From Paucidesulfovibrio sp036541255 (GTDB lineage: Bacteria > Desulfobacterota > Desulfovibrionia > Desulfovibrionales > Desulfovibrionaceae), in NCBI GenBank assembly GCA_036541255.1, contig JAZHDD010000023.1, forward strand, positions 186,001 through 250,000: 64,000 bases of DNA, in the 5' to 3' direction. This document shows, one piece after another, positions 34,280-43,324 of this stretch (the stretch's first letter is position 1; every line of letters starts with the position of its first letter). The position numbers and the translations under genes are program-made. The notes beneath the pieces are model-generated. The model was not told where the DNA came from, made no database searches, and was given only the letters and a program-made list of their open reading frames with translations.

Positions 34280-36105
34280 CCCTCCAGCATGTCCAAAAAG
34301 AATTTCACGTTCACCACGCTGTACAGAAACTTGGATTCACTGTTGGACAACGAACGTTGCTCCAACAGTTCCCGCACGGCCTCCGGGCGGACCAGATCGT
34401 ACACGGGACCGGGAGTCAGCAACTCTTCCCGCACCATCGGGTCCGTGGTGTCCAGCAAGTCCAGCACCGGCGCGTTGAAGCCCACCTTGCGCCGCTCGTT
34501 CAGGATCGCATCCGGTACCAGGCCGCACATAGCCTCGCGCAGCACGGCCTTGGAATAGCCGTCGCGCATCAAATGCCGCGTCGGGATGGTCTGGCAGTAT
34601 TCGGCCAGAGCGCGATCCAAAAACGGAGAACGATTCTCTATGGACACCGACATGGCGTTGAGATCGTCCTCGCGCAGGATCACGGGCACAACCTCGTGCA
34701 GCAGCTCGTTGAGCATTCTGCTACGCAGCAATTCCGGAGCGTACCGCTCTTCGGCGAAGCTCTCCTGGAATTCCCGACGCAGCCGTTTGGCGAACAGTTC
34801 CGCGCCCAGGGTGATGTGCCCGCGCATGTCCGGCGCATTGACGAACGCCTCCGGGTCCTTGAGCAGCGGATTGCGCACGACCGGAGCAACGTGCCGTTGC
34901 CAGTCCGCCACTGCCTGCGCGTGTTGCGGCGTATTCCGGATCGCGGCCAGATACATCAGATAGTGGTCGTAATACCCGGTAAACAACTCGTCCGCGCCCG
35001 TGCCGCTGATGGAAACCTTGAATCCCCTGGCCGCCATTTCGCGCAGCAGCAACCACTGGACATAATAGCTGATGGTCACGACCGGGCCGTCATGCTGCCG
35101 GACCAGGGCGGCCATGCGCGGCAGAAAGTCCCGGGTGGAAAGATGCACGTTGGTGTGTTGCAGCCCCTGCTCGGCCACGGCCAGATCAACCAGGTGCTGT
35201 TCGGCATAGCGCTCGTCGGTGTTCACCACGGTAAAGCCGTGCACATCCTGGCCAAAGACATTGGAGGCAATGGATATCAATGAATTGGAGTCCACGCCGC
35301 CGCTCATGCAGAAGGCCAGGGGCACATCCGAACGCAAACGGATTTCCACGGCGCGCAGGAGCAACCTGCGCACGCCTTCCGCCGCCTCGGCAAACGACAT
35401 GTCCGGCTCCTGGTCCGTGCGCAGCGTCCAATAGTGCGTGGCCTGTTCCTGCAGGTCCGGCCCCACGCGCAGGACAGTGGCGCGCGGCACTTCCGTGACG
35501 CCCTCGAAAAAAGTGGCCGACTGTTTGTACAGCGTTTTGTAGCCGTTCACGAGGTAGCGCGAGAGCTGGCCATAATCAGGCCGCAGCTTTCCCGGATACA
35601 ATGCGGCCAGAAATTTGATCTCGGAACCGAAATAGAGTCCGGTGTCGTCACGCAACAGGTACAAGGTCTTTTCCCCGAAACGGTCGCGGCACAACAGCAA
35701 CGAGCCGTCGGCTTCGTCGTACAAGGCCACGGCCCACATGCCCTCGCAGGCATCCAGACCCTCCACACCTTTTCGCGCCAACTGGCGCAGAAGCACTTCC
35801 GTGTCGCCCGTGCCGACGAACCGTTCGCCCTGCTTTTCCAGGATGTCCCGCATTTCCAGAAAATTGTAGAGCTCGCCGTTGAAGGCCAGAACCTTGTCCT
35901 GAAAACGCATGGGCTGCGCGGCCCGCTCATCCAGGTCCACGATGGCCAGCCGCGTATGCAGCAGCAGCACATGCTGCCCGGCGGCGGAGATGTGGCGATA
36001 TAGGCCGTTGCCGTCCGGCCCGCGATGCCGCATGCGCCGCAGGCAGTTCCGGGCGGTTTCCTCCGGGATGTGCCTCAGGCCCATATATCCGGCGATGCCG
36101 CACAT
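34276..36105 (-). CDS. asnB: Asparagine synthase (glutamine-hydrolysing)
   Basis: This 609-residue enzyme has the N-terminal Ntn glutaminase domain with Cys2 exposed (MCGIAGYMG, and RMRHRGPDGNGLY), and the ATP-binding synthetase domain (SGGVDSNSLI). The class makes asparagine from aspartate, but members inside glycan clusters are often used to amidate sugars or carboxylates instead. The gene lies between the hexapeptide acyltransferase and a nonulosonic acid synthase. A pathway-specific role is therefore possible, and a simple asparagine role cannot be excluded. Confidence 0.9.
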   Translation of the reverse strand: MCGIAGYMGLRHIPEETARNCLRRMRHRGPDGNGLYRHISAAGQHVLLLHTRLAIVDLDERAAQPMRFQDKVLAFNGELYNFLEMRDILEKQGERFVGTGDTEVLLRQLARKGVEGLDACEGMWAVALYDEADGSLLLCRDRFGEKTLYLLRDDTGLYFGSEIKFLAALYPGKLRPDYGQLSRYLVNGYKTLYKQSATFFEGVTEVPRATVLRVGPDLQEQATHYWTLRTDQEPDMSFAEAAEGVRRLLLRAVEIRLRSDVPLAFCMSGGVDSNSLISIASNVFGQDVHGFTVVNTDERYAEQHLVDLAVAEQGLQHTNVHLSTRDFLPRMAALVRQHDGPVVTISYYVQWLLLREMAARGFKVSISGTGADELFTGYYDHYLMYLAAIRNTPQHAQAVADWQRHVAPVVRNPLLKDPEAFVNAPDMRGHITLGAELFAKRLRREFQESFAEERYAPELLRSRMLNELLHEVVPVILREDDLNAMSVSIENRSPFLDRALAEYCQTIPTRHLMRDGYSKAVLREAMCGLVPDAILNERRKVGFNAPVLDLLDTTDPMVREELLTPGPVYDLVRPEAVRELLEQRSLSNSESKFLYSVVNVKFFLDMLEG

Positions 36106-36129
36106 GCCGCTATGCCCCCTGCCGAAACG

Positions 36130-37134
36130 TCATTCTACCATATCCATACCGAACGCCTGTCCGCGTTGCACTCCCAGCCTGAGAATACGGCCCAGCAGAC
36201 GCTCTTCCTGGCCCGGAGCCAGTCCGCCCCCGGGCCGAAGCCAAGTCAGGTGCTCTGCGGCGAGGACCGTGCCCGCAGCCAGGTCCCGGGCAGCGCAGAT
36301 GCTCCGGCGCATACCGTCCACGCCCTGCGTTTCCGCATCCGAAGGATGCAATGCGGCACTGCCCCGATACGCCTCGGCCTGCCGCACGCGACGCACCAGT
36401 TCGCGCATCTGGACCGGGTCCGCGCTGAGTTGATGGTCCCGGAACGCGGACCATTCATGGTCCAGGGTGAAATGCTTCTCGATGACCCGCGCCCCCAGGC
36501 ACGCGGCCAACACCGCAGCCTCCACGCCCAGGGTGTGGTCCGAATACCCGGCAGGCAATCCGAACCGGGCCGCCAGCGCGGGAATGGCCGCCAGATTGGC
36601 CAGCTCCGGAGGCGTGGGATACAGACTCACGCAATGCAGCAGCACCAGTTCGGGTGCCGCGTCCAAACCCTGCCAGCCCTGGCGCAGACGGTCCACCGCC
36701 GACTGGATTTCCTGTTCATCCGCGCCCCCGCGCGACAGCAGCACGGGCTTGCCGAACCCGGCCACCGCGTCCAGGAGCGGCCCGAACGTCAGATCGCCGG
36801 ACGCGACCTTGAACAAGGGCACAAGGTCATCGAGAAAACGGGCGCTTTCCAGATCGAACGGAGTGGACAGGAAAAGCACGCCCTCCTGTTCCGCTCTCCG
36901 GGCCAACGCCTCGAATTCGGCGAACGTGAGCTCAAAGCCCTGGAGCATGCGCAACCGCTCAGGCGGCACCCGGCCTACCAAACCGTCGGCACGCAACGTC
37001 TGAAACTTGACCGCGTCGGCTCCGGCGGCAGCCGCCTCGCAGAGCATGCGCTCGGCCACGGACGCGTCGCCTTCGTGGTTGTTGCCGATCTCAGCCACGA
37101 TCAGGGTTTTTCCTTCCTGCCAATGCCGCATCAT
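36130..37134 (-). CDS. NeuB-family nonulosonic (sialic/legionaminic-like) acid synthase
   Basis: This 334-residue enzyme condenses phosphoenolpyruvate with a six-carbon amino sugar to make a nine-carbon keto-acid. The N-terminal barrel begins TLIVAEIGNNHEGD and continues with AGADAVKFQTLRADGLVGR; YSDHTLGVEAAVL, ARVIEKHFTLD and a C-terminal SAF-like domain (RRSICAARDLAAGTVL) follow. Whether the product is sialic, legionaminic or another acid is not decidable from sequence. The ATG at 37134 overlaps the upstream gene's stop (ATGA), and AGGAACC precedes it. Confidence 0.9.
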   Translation of the reverse strand: MMRHWQEGKTLIVAEIGNNHEGDASVAERMLCEAAAAGADAVKFQTLRADGLVGRVPPERLRMLQGFELTFAEFEALARRAEQEGVLFLSTPFDLESARFLDDLVPLFKVASGDLTFGPLLDAVAGFGKPVLLSRGGADEQEIQSAVDRLRQGWQGLDAAPELVLLHCVSLYPTPPELANLAAIPALAARFGLPAGYSDHTLGVEAAVLAACLGARVIEKHFTLDHEWSAFRDHQLSADPVQMRELVRRVRQAEAYRGSAALHPSDAETQGVDGMRRSICAARDLAAGTVLAAEHLTWLRPGGGLAPGQEERLLGRILRLGVQRGQAFGMDMVE

Positions 37135-37850
37135 GGTTCCTGCGCTCCGTGTCGATGAAAAATCAAGGTGCTGCGCTCCAGCCGCAATCCCAGGGACTGA
37201 TACAGCCTGATGGCGGCCATGTTGGCCGCCGAGGTGCCCACTGTCACGGACGCATCCTGCGCCGCCAAGCCCGGTATGCTCCACAGCAGGACCGAACCGA
37301 CCCCTTGCCGCCGGGCCTGCAGGTCAACCGCCACGAGATCCACGGTCCAATGGGCCGGGCCGCCCAGCAGCAGCAAAAAACCGAGCACGCCGCGCTCGTC
37401 CCGCGCGGTCAACAGCGCGTCACCACGCTTGCCGTCAAAGTAATTCCCCACCCAGCGTGCCTTGATGTCCGAGGCCACCTGCTTCGGAATGGCCGGGTCC
37501 AGGTGGAACCGGTTGCAGATCAGATTCTGTCCGGCAAGGCGTTGCAGCGTTTCCCTGTCCTCGGGCCGTGCCGGGCCGACCTGCATCTGGCCGCTCCCGG
37601 CATTCGCCCCGCCGCTCGGACGCCCCTGGAACGTGAGATTCACGTCGGCCAGGGCGAATCCGCAGGCCTCCAGCATGGCGCAGACATCCATGCGCTCCGG
37701 TTCGACCCGCGCCTGGACAAACCCGGGATGCCCTTCAAGCAGCTCGGCCAGACGTCCGGCATCCGCTGCCGGATTTTCCGGATCGTAGCGCAGCGTCCAG
37801 GCGTTCCGGCCCAGACGTTCCGAAAGAAAGGCGTCCGCCACAAGACGCAT
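37131..37850 (-). CDS. GNAT N-acetyltransferase (WecD-like)
   Basis: This 239-residue protein has a GNAT fold: LVAVDLQARRQGVGSVLLWS is the acetyl-CoA loop and GTSAANMAAIRLYQSLGLRL the C-terminal strand pattern. In this cluster it probably acetylates the amino group created by the neighbouring aminotransferase. The start at 37850 gives MRLVADAFLSERLG with GGAG upstream. It lies two bases after the stop of the SDR gene. Confidence 0.82.
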   Translation of the reverse strand: MRLVADAFLSERLGRNAWTLRYDPENPAADAGRLAELLEGHPGFVQARVEPERMDVCAMLEACGFALADVNLTFQGRPSGGANAGSGQMQVGPARPEDRETLQRLAGQNLICNRFHLDPAIPKQVASDIKARWVGNYFDGKRGDALLTARDERGVLGFLLLLGGPAHWTVDLVAVDLQARRQGVGSVLLWSIPGLAAQDASVTVGTSAANMAAIRLYQSLGLRLERSTLIFHRHGAQEP

Positions 37851-37852
37851 GC

Positions 37853-38896
37853 TCAGGCTCCGGCCACGCCGCCGGCGGGCGTATCGCCATCCAGTTGGCC
37901 CCAGGACTCGCGATACCAACGCATGTATTCGGGGAAACCCTTTTCCAACGGCCACTGGGGATCATAACCGATCAGCTCCCGCGCCTTGTCCACGGACAGG
38001 GTGCCCCGGTCCGGGGTGAGCTTGTCCTTGGGAACGTACTTGACGTTGCAGTCCGGGAATTCCGCGCGCACCAGTTCGGCCATGTCCGCCAGGGAGCGCG
38101 ACTCGCCATAGGTCAGGTTGAATATCTGATTCCGCGCTTCGGGCTTGGTTATGGACAACACCAGCCCCTGCACCAAGTCGTCGATGTAGGTGAAGTCGAG
38201 CCGGTCCGAGCCGTCGCCGTGAATGGTGATCTCCTCGCCCTGCATGGCTTTTTCGATGAATATCTGACCCACCCGGCGGCTCACGCAGCGCGGGCCGTAC
38301 AGGGCCGAAGGCCGGATGATGGTATAGGGCAGGTCAAAGGCCTGATTGTAGGCGATGACCAGCTTTTCCCCGCCGAACTTGAGCGCCGCATAGATGCCCA
38401 ACGGTTCGCAGGGCGTCTGCTCGGTGACGAATCCGCCCGGGAAGTGCCCGTAGATCATGCTGGAGGAGAAATACACGAAGTGCTCCGCGTATCCCCGGCT
38501 CCAGTCCAGCGCGTTTTCCAGGGTGCGGAAACTGTGATCGAAGGTGCTGTAAGGATCCTTGTTGGACTGGTTGGCGTGGGCCACGGCGGCCAATTGCACC
38601 ACGGTCTGGGGCTGCACGTCGTTCATGATTTTGGACAGCGCGTGGTAGTCCCGCGCGTCCTGAACGTACAGGGGCACGTTCGCCTGGCGCAGCATGTCCA
38701 GCCGCTGGTGCAGCATGCCCAGATACTTTCCGTTGCCCGCATTGCCGTTGCCCGCGAACTTGAGCAGGTTGTTGACCTGCAAATTGTCCAGCACCGAGAC
38801 TTCGGCGCCGAGCCGCTTCAGTTCCAGGGCAAAATTGTGGCCGATGAACCCGGCCCCGCCGATCAACAGAATACGTCGTCCTTTGATGGGGATCAT
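37853..38896 (-). CDS. SDR-family sugar dehydratase/epimerase
   Basis: This 347-residue extended SDR enzyme has the NAD motif ILLIGGAGFIGHNFALE and the catalytic YAALK triad, with YDPQWPLEKGFPEYMRWYR near the end. It probably acts on a UDP- or GDP-sugar, giving the 4-keto-6-deoxy intermediate used by the aminotransferase that follows. A pure 4-epimerase role is also possible. It overlaps the aminotransferase stop by four bases. Confidence 0.85.
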   Translation of the reverse strand: MIPIKGRRILLIGGAGFIGHNFALELKRLGAEVSVLDNLQVNNLLKFAGNGNAGNGKYLGMLHQRLDMLRQANVPLYVQDARDYHALSKIMNDVQPQTVVQLAAVAHANQSNKDPYSTFDHSFRTLENALDWSRGYAEHFVYFSSSMIYGHFPGGFVTEQTPCEPLGIYAALKFGGEKLVIAYNQAFDLPYTIIRPSALYGPRCVSRRVGQIFIEKAMQGEEITIHGDGSDRLDFTYIDDLVQGLVLSITKPEARNQIFNLTYGESRSLADMAELVRAEFPDCNVKYVPKDKLTPDRGTLSVDKARELIGYDPQWPLEKGFPEYMRWYRESWGQLDGDTPAGGVAGA

Positions 38897-40041
38897 TTGC
38901 GCACCTCTTGGATTGCGTTTGTAACGGCTGTGGCAATATAGTCCATGTCCTCGGCGTCCAGATGCGGCCCCACGGGCAGGGCCACGCCCTGGCTGATGGC
39001 TGCGGCATGCGGGAAAGCGCCGGAGGTAGCGCCGTACTTTTCACGGTAATAGGTCATTTCCGGCACGGGCTGCGGATAGTAGACGCTGGTGCCCACGCCT
39101 TGCGCCTTGAGGAAGTTGACGATTCCCAGCCGCTTGGCGCGCATGTCCTCGCGCAGCACCACGGACAGGCAATAGCGGCTGCTTTGCGCTCCTTCGGGCA
39201 GTACGGCCCCGAGCACTCGCAGTTCTTCCACCTCGGCCAGGGCCGCGGCCAAGCGGGTGAAATTCTCTTCCCGGGCAGCGAGAAAACCATCCAGCCGCTT
39301 GACCTGCTCCACGCCCAGGGCCGCCTCCAGCTCGTTCATGCGGTAGTTGTAGCCGAGCATGGTCACGTCATAGACGCCGGGCACGCTGCGTTCGCCCACG
39401 ACCCGGTCCACGCCGAAGGCGCGCTTCTTGTCCAGCCGGGCCAGCAGGTCTTCATGCCTGGAGATGACCATGCCGCCCTCGGCAGTGGTCATGTGCTTGA
39501 CCGGATAAAAGGAAAACGCACCCGCATCGCCGAGCAATCCGGCATGCACGCCGTGCAGCCTGGTGCCCACGGCCAGGGCGCAATCCTCGATGACGAACAG
39601 CTCGTGCTTTCGAGCCACGGCGTTGATGCGCTCCATATCCGCGGGAACGCCCAGGAAATGCACCACGGAAATGGCCCGGGTGCGCGGCGTGACCGCTGCT
39701 TCCAGCGCGTCGCAGTCCATGTTGCCCGTGACCGGCTCGGCGTCCACGAAGACCGGTCTGGCCCCGGTGTATTCCACGGCATGGGCCGTGGCCACATGCG
39801 TCTGGGCCGGAACAATCACCTCGTCGCCGGGCTGCAGGCCCAGATCGAAGCCGAGCAAGTGCAGCCCAGCCGTGCAGGATGCCACGGAAACAGCCCGAGG
39901 CGCGCCGGTCCAGGCCGCGAAATCCGCCTCGAACGCCTTGGATTTCGGACCATGCACGAACTGGCTTCCGCAGAGCACGTCCATGACGGCCTTGCGCTCC
40001 TCGTCGCCGATAATGGGTTTACCAAAGGGAATGGTTCTCAC
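38893..40041 (-). CDS. DegT/DnrJ/EryC1/StrS-family sugar aminotransferase
   Basis: This 382-residue PLP enzyme has the aminotransferase lysine in SFYPVKHMTTAEGGMV. FIPFGKPIIGDEE-like start residues (RTIPFGKPIIGDEE) and the motif NYRMNELEAALGVEQ are typical of the family. It likely aminates a 4-keto sugar, feeding the GNAT enzyme. The start is GTG with GAGGA upstream; a longer open frame is less supported. Seven bases separate it from the oxidoreductase upstream. Confidence 0.92.
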   Translation of the reverse strand: MRTIPFGKPIIGDEERKAVMDVLCGSQFVHGPKSKAFEADFAAWTGAPRAVSVASCTAGLHLLGFDLGLQPGDEVIVPAQTHVATAHAVEYTGARPVFVDAEPVTGNMDCDALEAAVTPRTRAISVVHFLGVPADMERINAVARKHELFVIEDCALAVGTRLHGVHAGLLGDAGAFSFYPVKHMTTAEGGMVISRHEDLLARLDKKRAFGVDRVVGERSVPGVYDVTMLGYNYRMNELEAALGVEQVKRLDGFLAAREENFTRLAAALAEVEELRVLGAVLPEGAQSSRYCLSVVLREDMRAKRLGIVNFLKAQGVGTSVYYPQPVPEMTYYREKYGATSGAFPHAAAISQGVALPVGPHLDAEDMDYIATAVTNAIQEVRK

Positions 40042-40048
40042 GTTGTCC

Positions 40049-41080
40049 TCACTGGTAACATCGCACACGGACAGGGCCGCCCGTGCGCATGGATTCGTCC
40101 GCCGCAAAACAAACGGACATCACGTTGAAAATGTCTGTTTCACTGATCAAGGCCTTGCCTTGACCGCAAACCGCGTCCAAAAAGGCATGTTGCGCCCGGA
40201 CGCGCTCCTCCCGGGCAGGATAAACCCCTTGCGCGGGGCGGGGCGCGGCCTCGGGCGAGTCGAGATAAACGCCGCCCTCCAGGCCGTGCAGAAAAGTGCG
40301 CTTTGTGCCGAACACGGCCAGGCGATGGAAATGCGGATGCACGCATCCGCCGTAGGCGGCCACGCGCGCCACCATGCCGCTCTCGAAACGCAGGCTGAGC
40401 GCGGAAAAATCCGGAAAGGGGAATCCCGCTTCGGACGTGGCCAGATTGTTGCCCCAGGCATGGACCTCAACCGGGCGTTCCCCGGTCAGCCAAAGCAGCA
40501 GATCGACCATGTGCACTGACGCGCCCTGGATGATGGAATACGACTCCATGCGACCGCGCCAACCCGTGGTCAGTTTTTCCGGACGGCCCCAAAGATAATC
40601 GGCGTCCATGGAAAACACCCTGCCGAACTCGCCGGAACGCAGCTCTTGACGCACTTCCCGGAACAGCGGGCAGGTCCGCAGAACCATGTTCGCGGAAAAA
40701 CGCAGAGGGGCGTCTTGATTCGCGTTGGCACGCTCGAGCGCGGCGCGGATTTCCGCGGCCTGCTCCGGCGTCTGACAGAGGGGCTTTTCCGCATAAACGT
40801 GCTTGGCATTGGTCAGGGCGCGCAGGACCTGCGAAAAATGGGCGTCGTCATAGGAGCAAACGGACACGGCGTCCATGTCCGGGGCGTCCAGCACGTGTTG
40901 CGCCGCATCCGCCACGTTCACGGCCTTGTCCGGAAACTCGGCCCGCAGTTCCAAGGCCAGGGTCTCGGCGCGTTTGCGGTCCAGATCGCAAAGCAACACG
41001 CGGTCCACTCCGGGATGCGCGAGCGCGCCGCGCGCATGATGACGGCCCACGCCGAGCCCGATGACGCCCACGCCGATCAT
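40049..41080 (-). CDS. Gfo/Idh/MocA-family oxidoreductase
   Basis: This 343-residue enzyme has the NAD(P) motif GVIGLGVGRHHARGALA and the lysine-proline motif YAEKPLCQT of the Gfo/Idh family. The C-terminal beta-sheet domain contains WGNNLATSEAGFPFPDFSAL. It may oxidise a sugar hydroxyl, supplying a keto intermediate for the pathway. The ATG at 41080 overlaps the upstream cytidylyltransferase-like gene as ATGA. The exact substrate is unknown. Confidence 0.88.
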   Translation of the reverse strand: MIGVGVIGLGVGRHHARGALAHPGVDRVLLCDLDRKRAETLALELRAEFPDKAVNVADAAQHVLDAPDMDAVSVCSYDDAHFSQVLRALTNAKHVYAEKPLCQTPEQAAEIRAALERANANQDAPLRFSANMVLRTCPLFREVRQELRSGEFGRVFSMDADYLWGRPEKLTTGWRGRMESYSIIQGASVHMVDLLLWLTGERPVEVHAWGNNLATSEAGFPFPDFSALSLRFESGMVARVAAYGGCVHPHFHRLAVFGTKRTFLHGLEGGVYLDSPEAAPRPAQGVYPAREERVRAQHAFLDAVCGQGKALISETDIFNVMSVCFAADESMRTGGPVRVRCYQ

Positions 41081-41769
41081 GCCTCTGCCTCCGTGCAGCC
41101 GCACAGCTCCAGCAGCTCGCGCCAGCCGTATTGCCAATGGGGGCGGTCCATGCGGGCGATCATGCCGGCCAGACGCCGATGGTCGCAATCCGTGTTCACG
41201 CTCAGGCAGCGTTCGTCGCGGCTCATGCCGCTCTCGAAGTTCAAAATGCGGAATTTCGACGCGTTATTGTAGAAATACAGCGTGTTGTGCTCCAGCTCAT
41301 CGCCACGCATCCGCGGATACGCCTGCTCGAAGGTGCTGGCGCGCACCACCTCGACGCTCTGGCCCGAAGGAAAGGTGCGCGGGTGGACATTGGTAACCAG
41401 ATCCACGTCATGTTCCCGGAACAAGGCCACGCCCCGGCTCAGCAGGGCCACGTCCACCAGGGGGCTGTCCGCGCAATAGCGCACGAACCCGTCGCAGGGA
41501 TGGGCTTGCAAGGCCCGGACAAAACGCAGGGCCACATCGTCCAACGGCCCGGAAAAGCAGGGCACGCCATGTGCGACGCAAAACTCGCGGATGGCCTCGT
41601 CCGCAGGGCCGGAAGAAGTGGCCACCACATGAAAATCCAGCCCGGGAACGCGTTCCAGCCGCTCGAAAACATATTGCAGCAGCGGCTTGCCGCAAAGATC
41701 CCCGGTCACCTTGCCCGGCAGCCGGGAGGAATTCATGCGCGCCTGCACCAGACATCCGATGCGCATCAC
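41077..41769 (-). CDS. SpsF-like nucleotidyltransferase
   Basis: This 230-residue protein is a cytidylyltransferase of the SpsF/CMP-KDO group: LVQARMNSSRLPGKV is the nucleotide-binding loop, and RYCADSPLVDVALLSRG the sugar-side motif. It is shorter than NeuA. It is one of three adjacent genes of this superfamily. It may transfer CMP to a second sugar or phosphate. The gene overlaps both neighbours by four bases, so the three are translated together. Confidence 0.82.
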   Translation of the reverse strand: MMRIGCLVQARMNSSRLPGKVTGDLCGKPLLQYVFERLERVPGLDFHVVATSSGPADEAIREFCVAHGVPCFSGPLDDVALRFVRALQAHPCDGFVRYCADSPLVDVALLSRGVALFREHDVDLVTNVHPRTFPSGQSVEVVRASTFEQAYPRMRGDELEHNTLYFYNNASKFRILNFESGMSRDERCLSVNTDCDHRRLAGMIARMDRPHWQYGWRELLELCGCTEAEA

Positions 41770-42539
41770 GCCTCCTCTCTCGGCGATCTCGCCGTGCCGG
41801 TAAAGGACAGGGGCGTCTCCCGGGCCACGTCGTTCAGCGGCAGGGCATACAGCAACGGCAAATCACCAAGCCTTTCCTCCATCTCCACGGGAACGGACCG
41901 GGCTGCCGCCCCGGACCCGTCGTCCAGGGCCAAAGCTCCGTCAACGCGCCAGACTTCGGGCAGCCACTGGCTTCCGTCTATGCTCCTGTCCCCGAGCCGT
42001 TCGCGCCACTGTTCCTGATCGATGAAGTTGCTCTCCGGACGAAACGCCGGAAGCTGCGTCGCATTCCTGTCCTGGTAATACTGTCCGTTGAAGCTCAGCG
42101 GGGACAACAAAAAAGTCCAAAAGGGATTGGCGTTGCAATGCACCGGGGCCATGGACAAAGCGGGCTTTCCGTCGGCTGCGGCAAGAAACCGGCGCAGCCG
42201 TGAAGGCGTAACCGGTCCGGCCAGGGGGGAAAGCCACAAGACAGCCTCTCCGGACGGCACGTGCGCCAAACGGGTCCGCCGAAGCCGGGCAATGCGTTGT
42301 GCCATGGTTCCGGTCGCCTTGCCGCCCTGGCCCTGCGCCACGTATTCCGTGTCCAGGCCGCACCCCGTCAATGCAGCCATGCAGCGCAGGTCATCCACAA
42401 AACATCGCACTGGCTGCCCGCGTAGCTCCTGCCCCACGGCGGAAACAACGAACCGGGCCAGCTCCTCCAGCAGGGACGCCTTTTCCAGGAACAGGTTATC
42501 GCGTTGCCCGCAACGGCTGAAGTCCAGTACAACCCTCAT
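41766..42539 (-). CDS. Degenerate relative of CMP-sugar synthetases
   Basis: This 257-residue protein lines up, segment by segment, with the downstream-numbered CMP-sugar synthetase. CFVDDLRCMAALTGCGLDTE corresponds to its VDTDSREYAEIAREYGAE, and VLWLSPLAGPVTPSRLRRFL to its LLPTSPFRNVKLLRHL. The nucleotide-binding loop ARKNSTRVKDKN, however, is replaced by an unrelated sequence. It may be a regulatory or scaffold partner, or bind a different nucleotide. I do not know its activity. It overlaps both neighbours by four bases. Confidence 0.6.
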   Translation of the reverse strand: MRVVLDFSRCGQRDNLFLEKASLLEELARFVVSAVGQELRGQPVRCFVDDLRCMAALTGCGLDTEYVAQGQGGKATGTMAQRIARLRRTRLAHVPSGEAVLWLSPLAGPVTPSRLRRFLAAADGKPALSMAPVHCNANPFWTFLLSPLSFNGQYYQDRNATQLPAFRPESNFIDQEQWRERLGDRSIDGSQWLPEVWRVDGALALDDGSGAAARSVPVEMEERLGDLPLLYALPLNDVARETPLSFTGTARSPREEA

Positions 42540-43324
42540 GCGACCGCCCCCAGTTCCAGGCCGAAATCATACAGGCCGGCATCCACGATGCGGCGGGCCA
42601 GATCCAGATCTTCCTGCGTGTCCACGTCCACCAGTTCGATGGGGTTGGTCAGGGGCCAATACAGAAAATTGTTGTAGAGAGCGCGCTCCTCAGTGGGCCG
42701 CCACTTGGTGTGCGACCCAATGAAATAGCCCATGATCTTGGCCCAATCGTACTGATCCGCCTCGTGCAGCATCAACTCGTGCAGCGGGAACAGTTCCCCC
42801 TGCCTCGTCCGGCAGTGACTGTGCGCCAGATGCACGTTCGACTGGAGCATTGCGAAAACCCCGGTATACGTATCCATTGCCGCCACCAAGTGCCGGAGCA
42901 GCTTCACGTTGCGGAACGGGCTGGTGGGCAGTAGCGTGATGATTTTTGCCGGAGGACAAAGGCCCTGTTCGTACAAACGATCCAAAAAACGCGTCGTGGC
43001 GTCGGTCAGGCTGGCCTTGGCCGTGGCCAGGAACGTGTCGCGCAGAAAAGGAACTTCAGCGCCGTATTCCCTGGCTATCTCCGCATACTCCCGGCTGTCC
43101 GTGTCCACGAAAACGTGGTCCACCCCGTCCAGGGCCAGCGCCATGCGGATGGTGTAGGCCATGAGGGGCAGACCGCCCACAAGGGCGATATTCTTGTCCT
43201 TGACCCGCGTGGAATTTTTGCGTGCAGGAATATAGACGACGGTTCCCAATCCCTGCCGGAGGGTCTGGCCTTGGCCGTGCGGTCCATGAAGAACATAATT
43301 GGGTCTGTAGTTCATTTCATTCAC
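42536..43324 (-). CDS. CMP-nonulosonate (acylneuraminate) cytidylyltransferase
   Basis: This 262-residue enzyme activates the nonulosonic acid with CTP. The nucleotide-binding loop YIPARKNSTRVKDKN and the sugar-side motif TLLPTSPFRNVKLLRHLV match NeuA/LegF/PseF enzymes. It is the first gene of the leftward nonulosonic set. The start is uncertain: ATGs at 43324 and 43315 are both in frame and neither has a strong Shine-Dalgarno. Which acid it activates cannot be decided. Confidence 0.88.
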   Translation of the reverse strand: MNEMNYRPNYVLHGPHGQGQTLRQGLGTVVYIPARKNSTRVKDKNIALVGGLPLMAYTIRMALALDGVDHVFVDTDSREYAEIAREYGAEVPFLRDTFLATAKASLTDATTRFLDRLYEQGLCPPAKIITLLPTSPFRNVKLLRHLVAAMDTYTGVFAMLQSNVHLAHSHCRTRQGELFPLHELMLHEADQYDWAKIMGYFIGSHTKWRPTEERALYNNFLYWPLTNPIELVDVDTQEDLDLARRIVDAGLYDFGLELGAVA

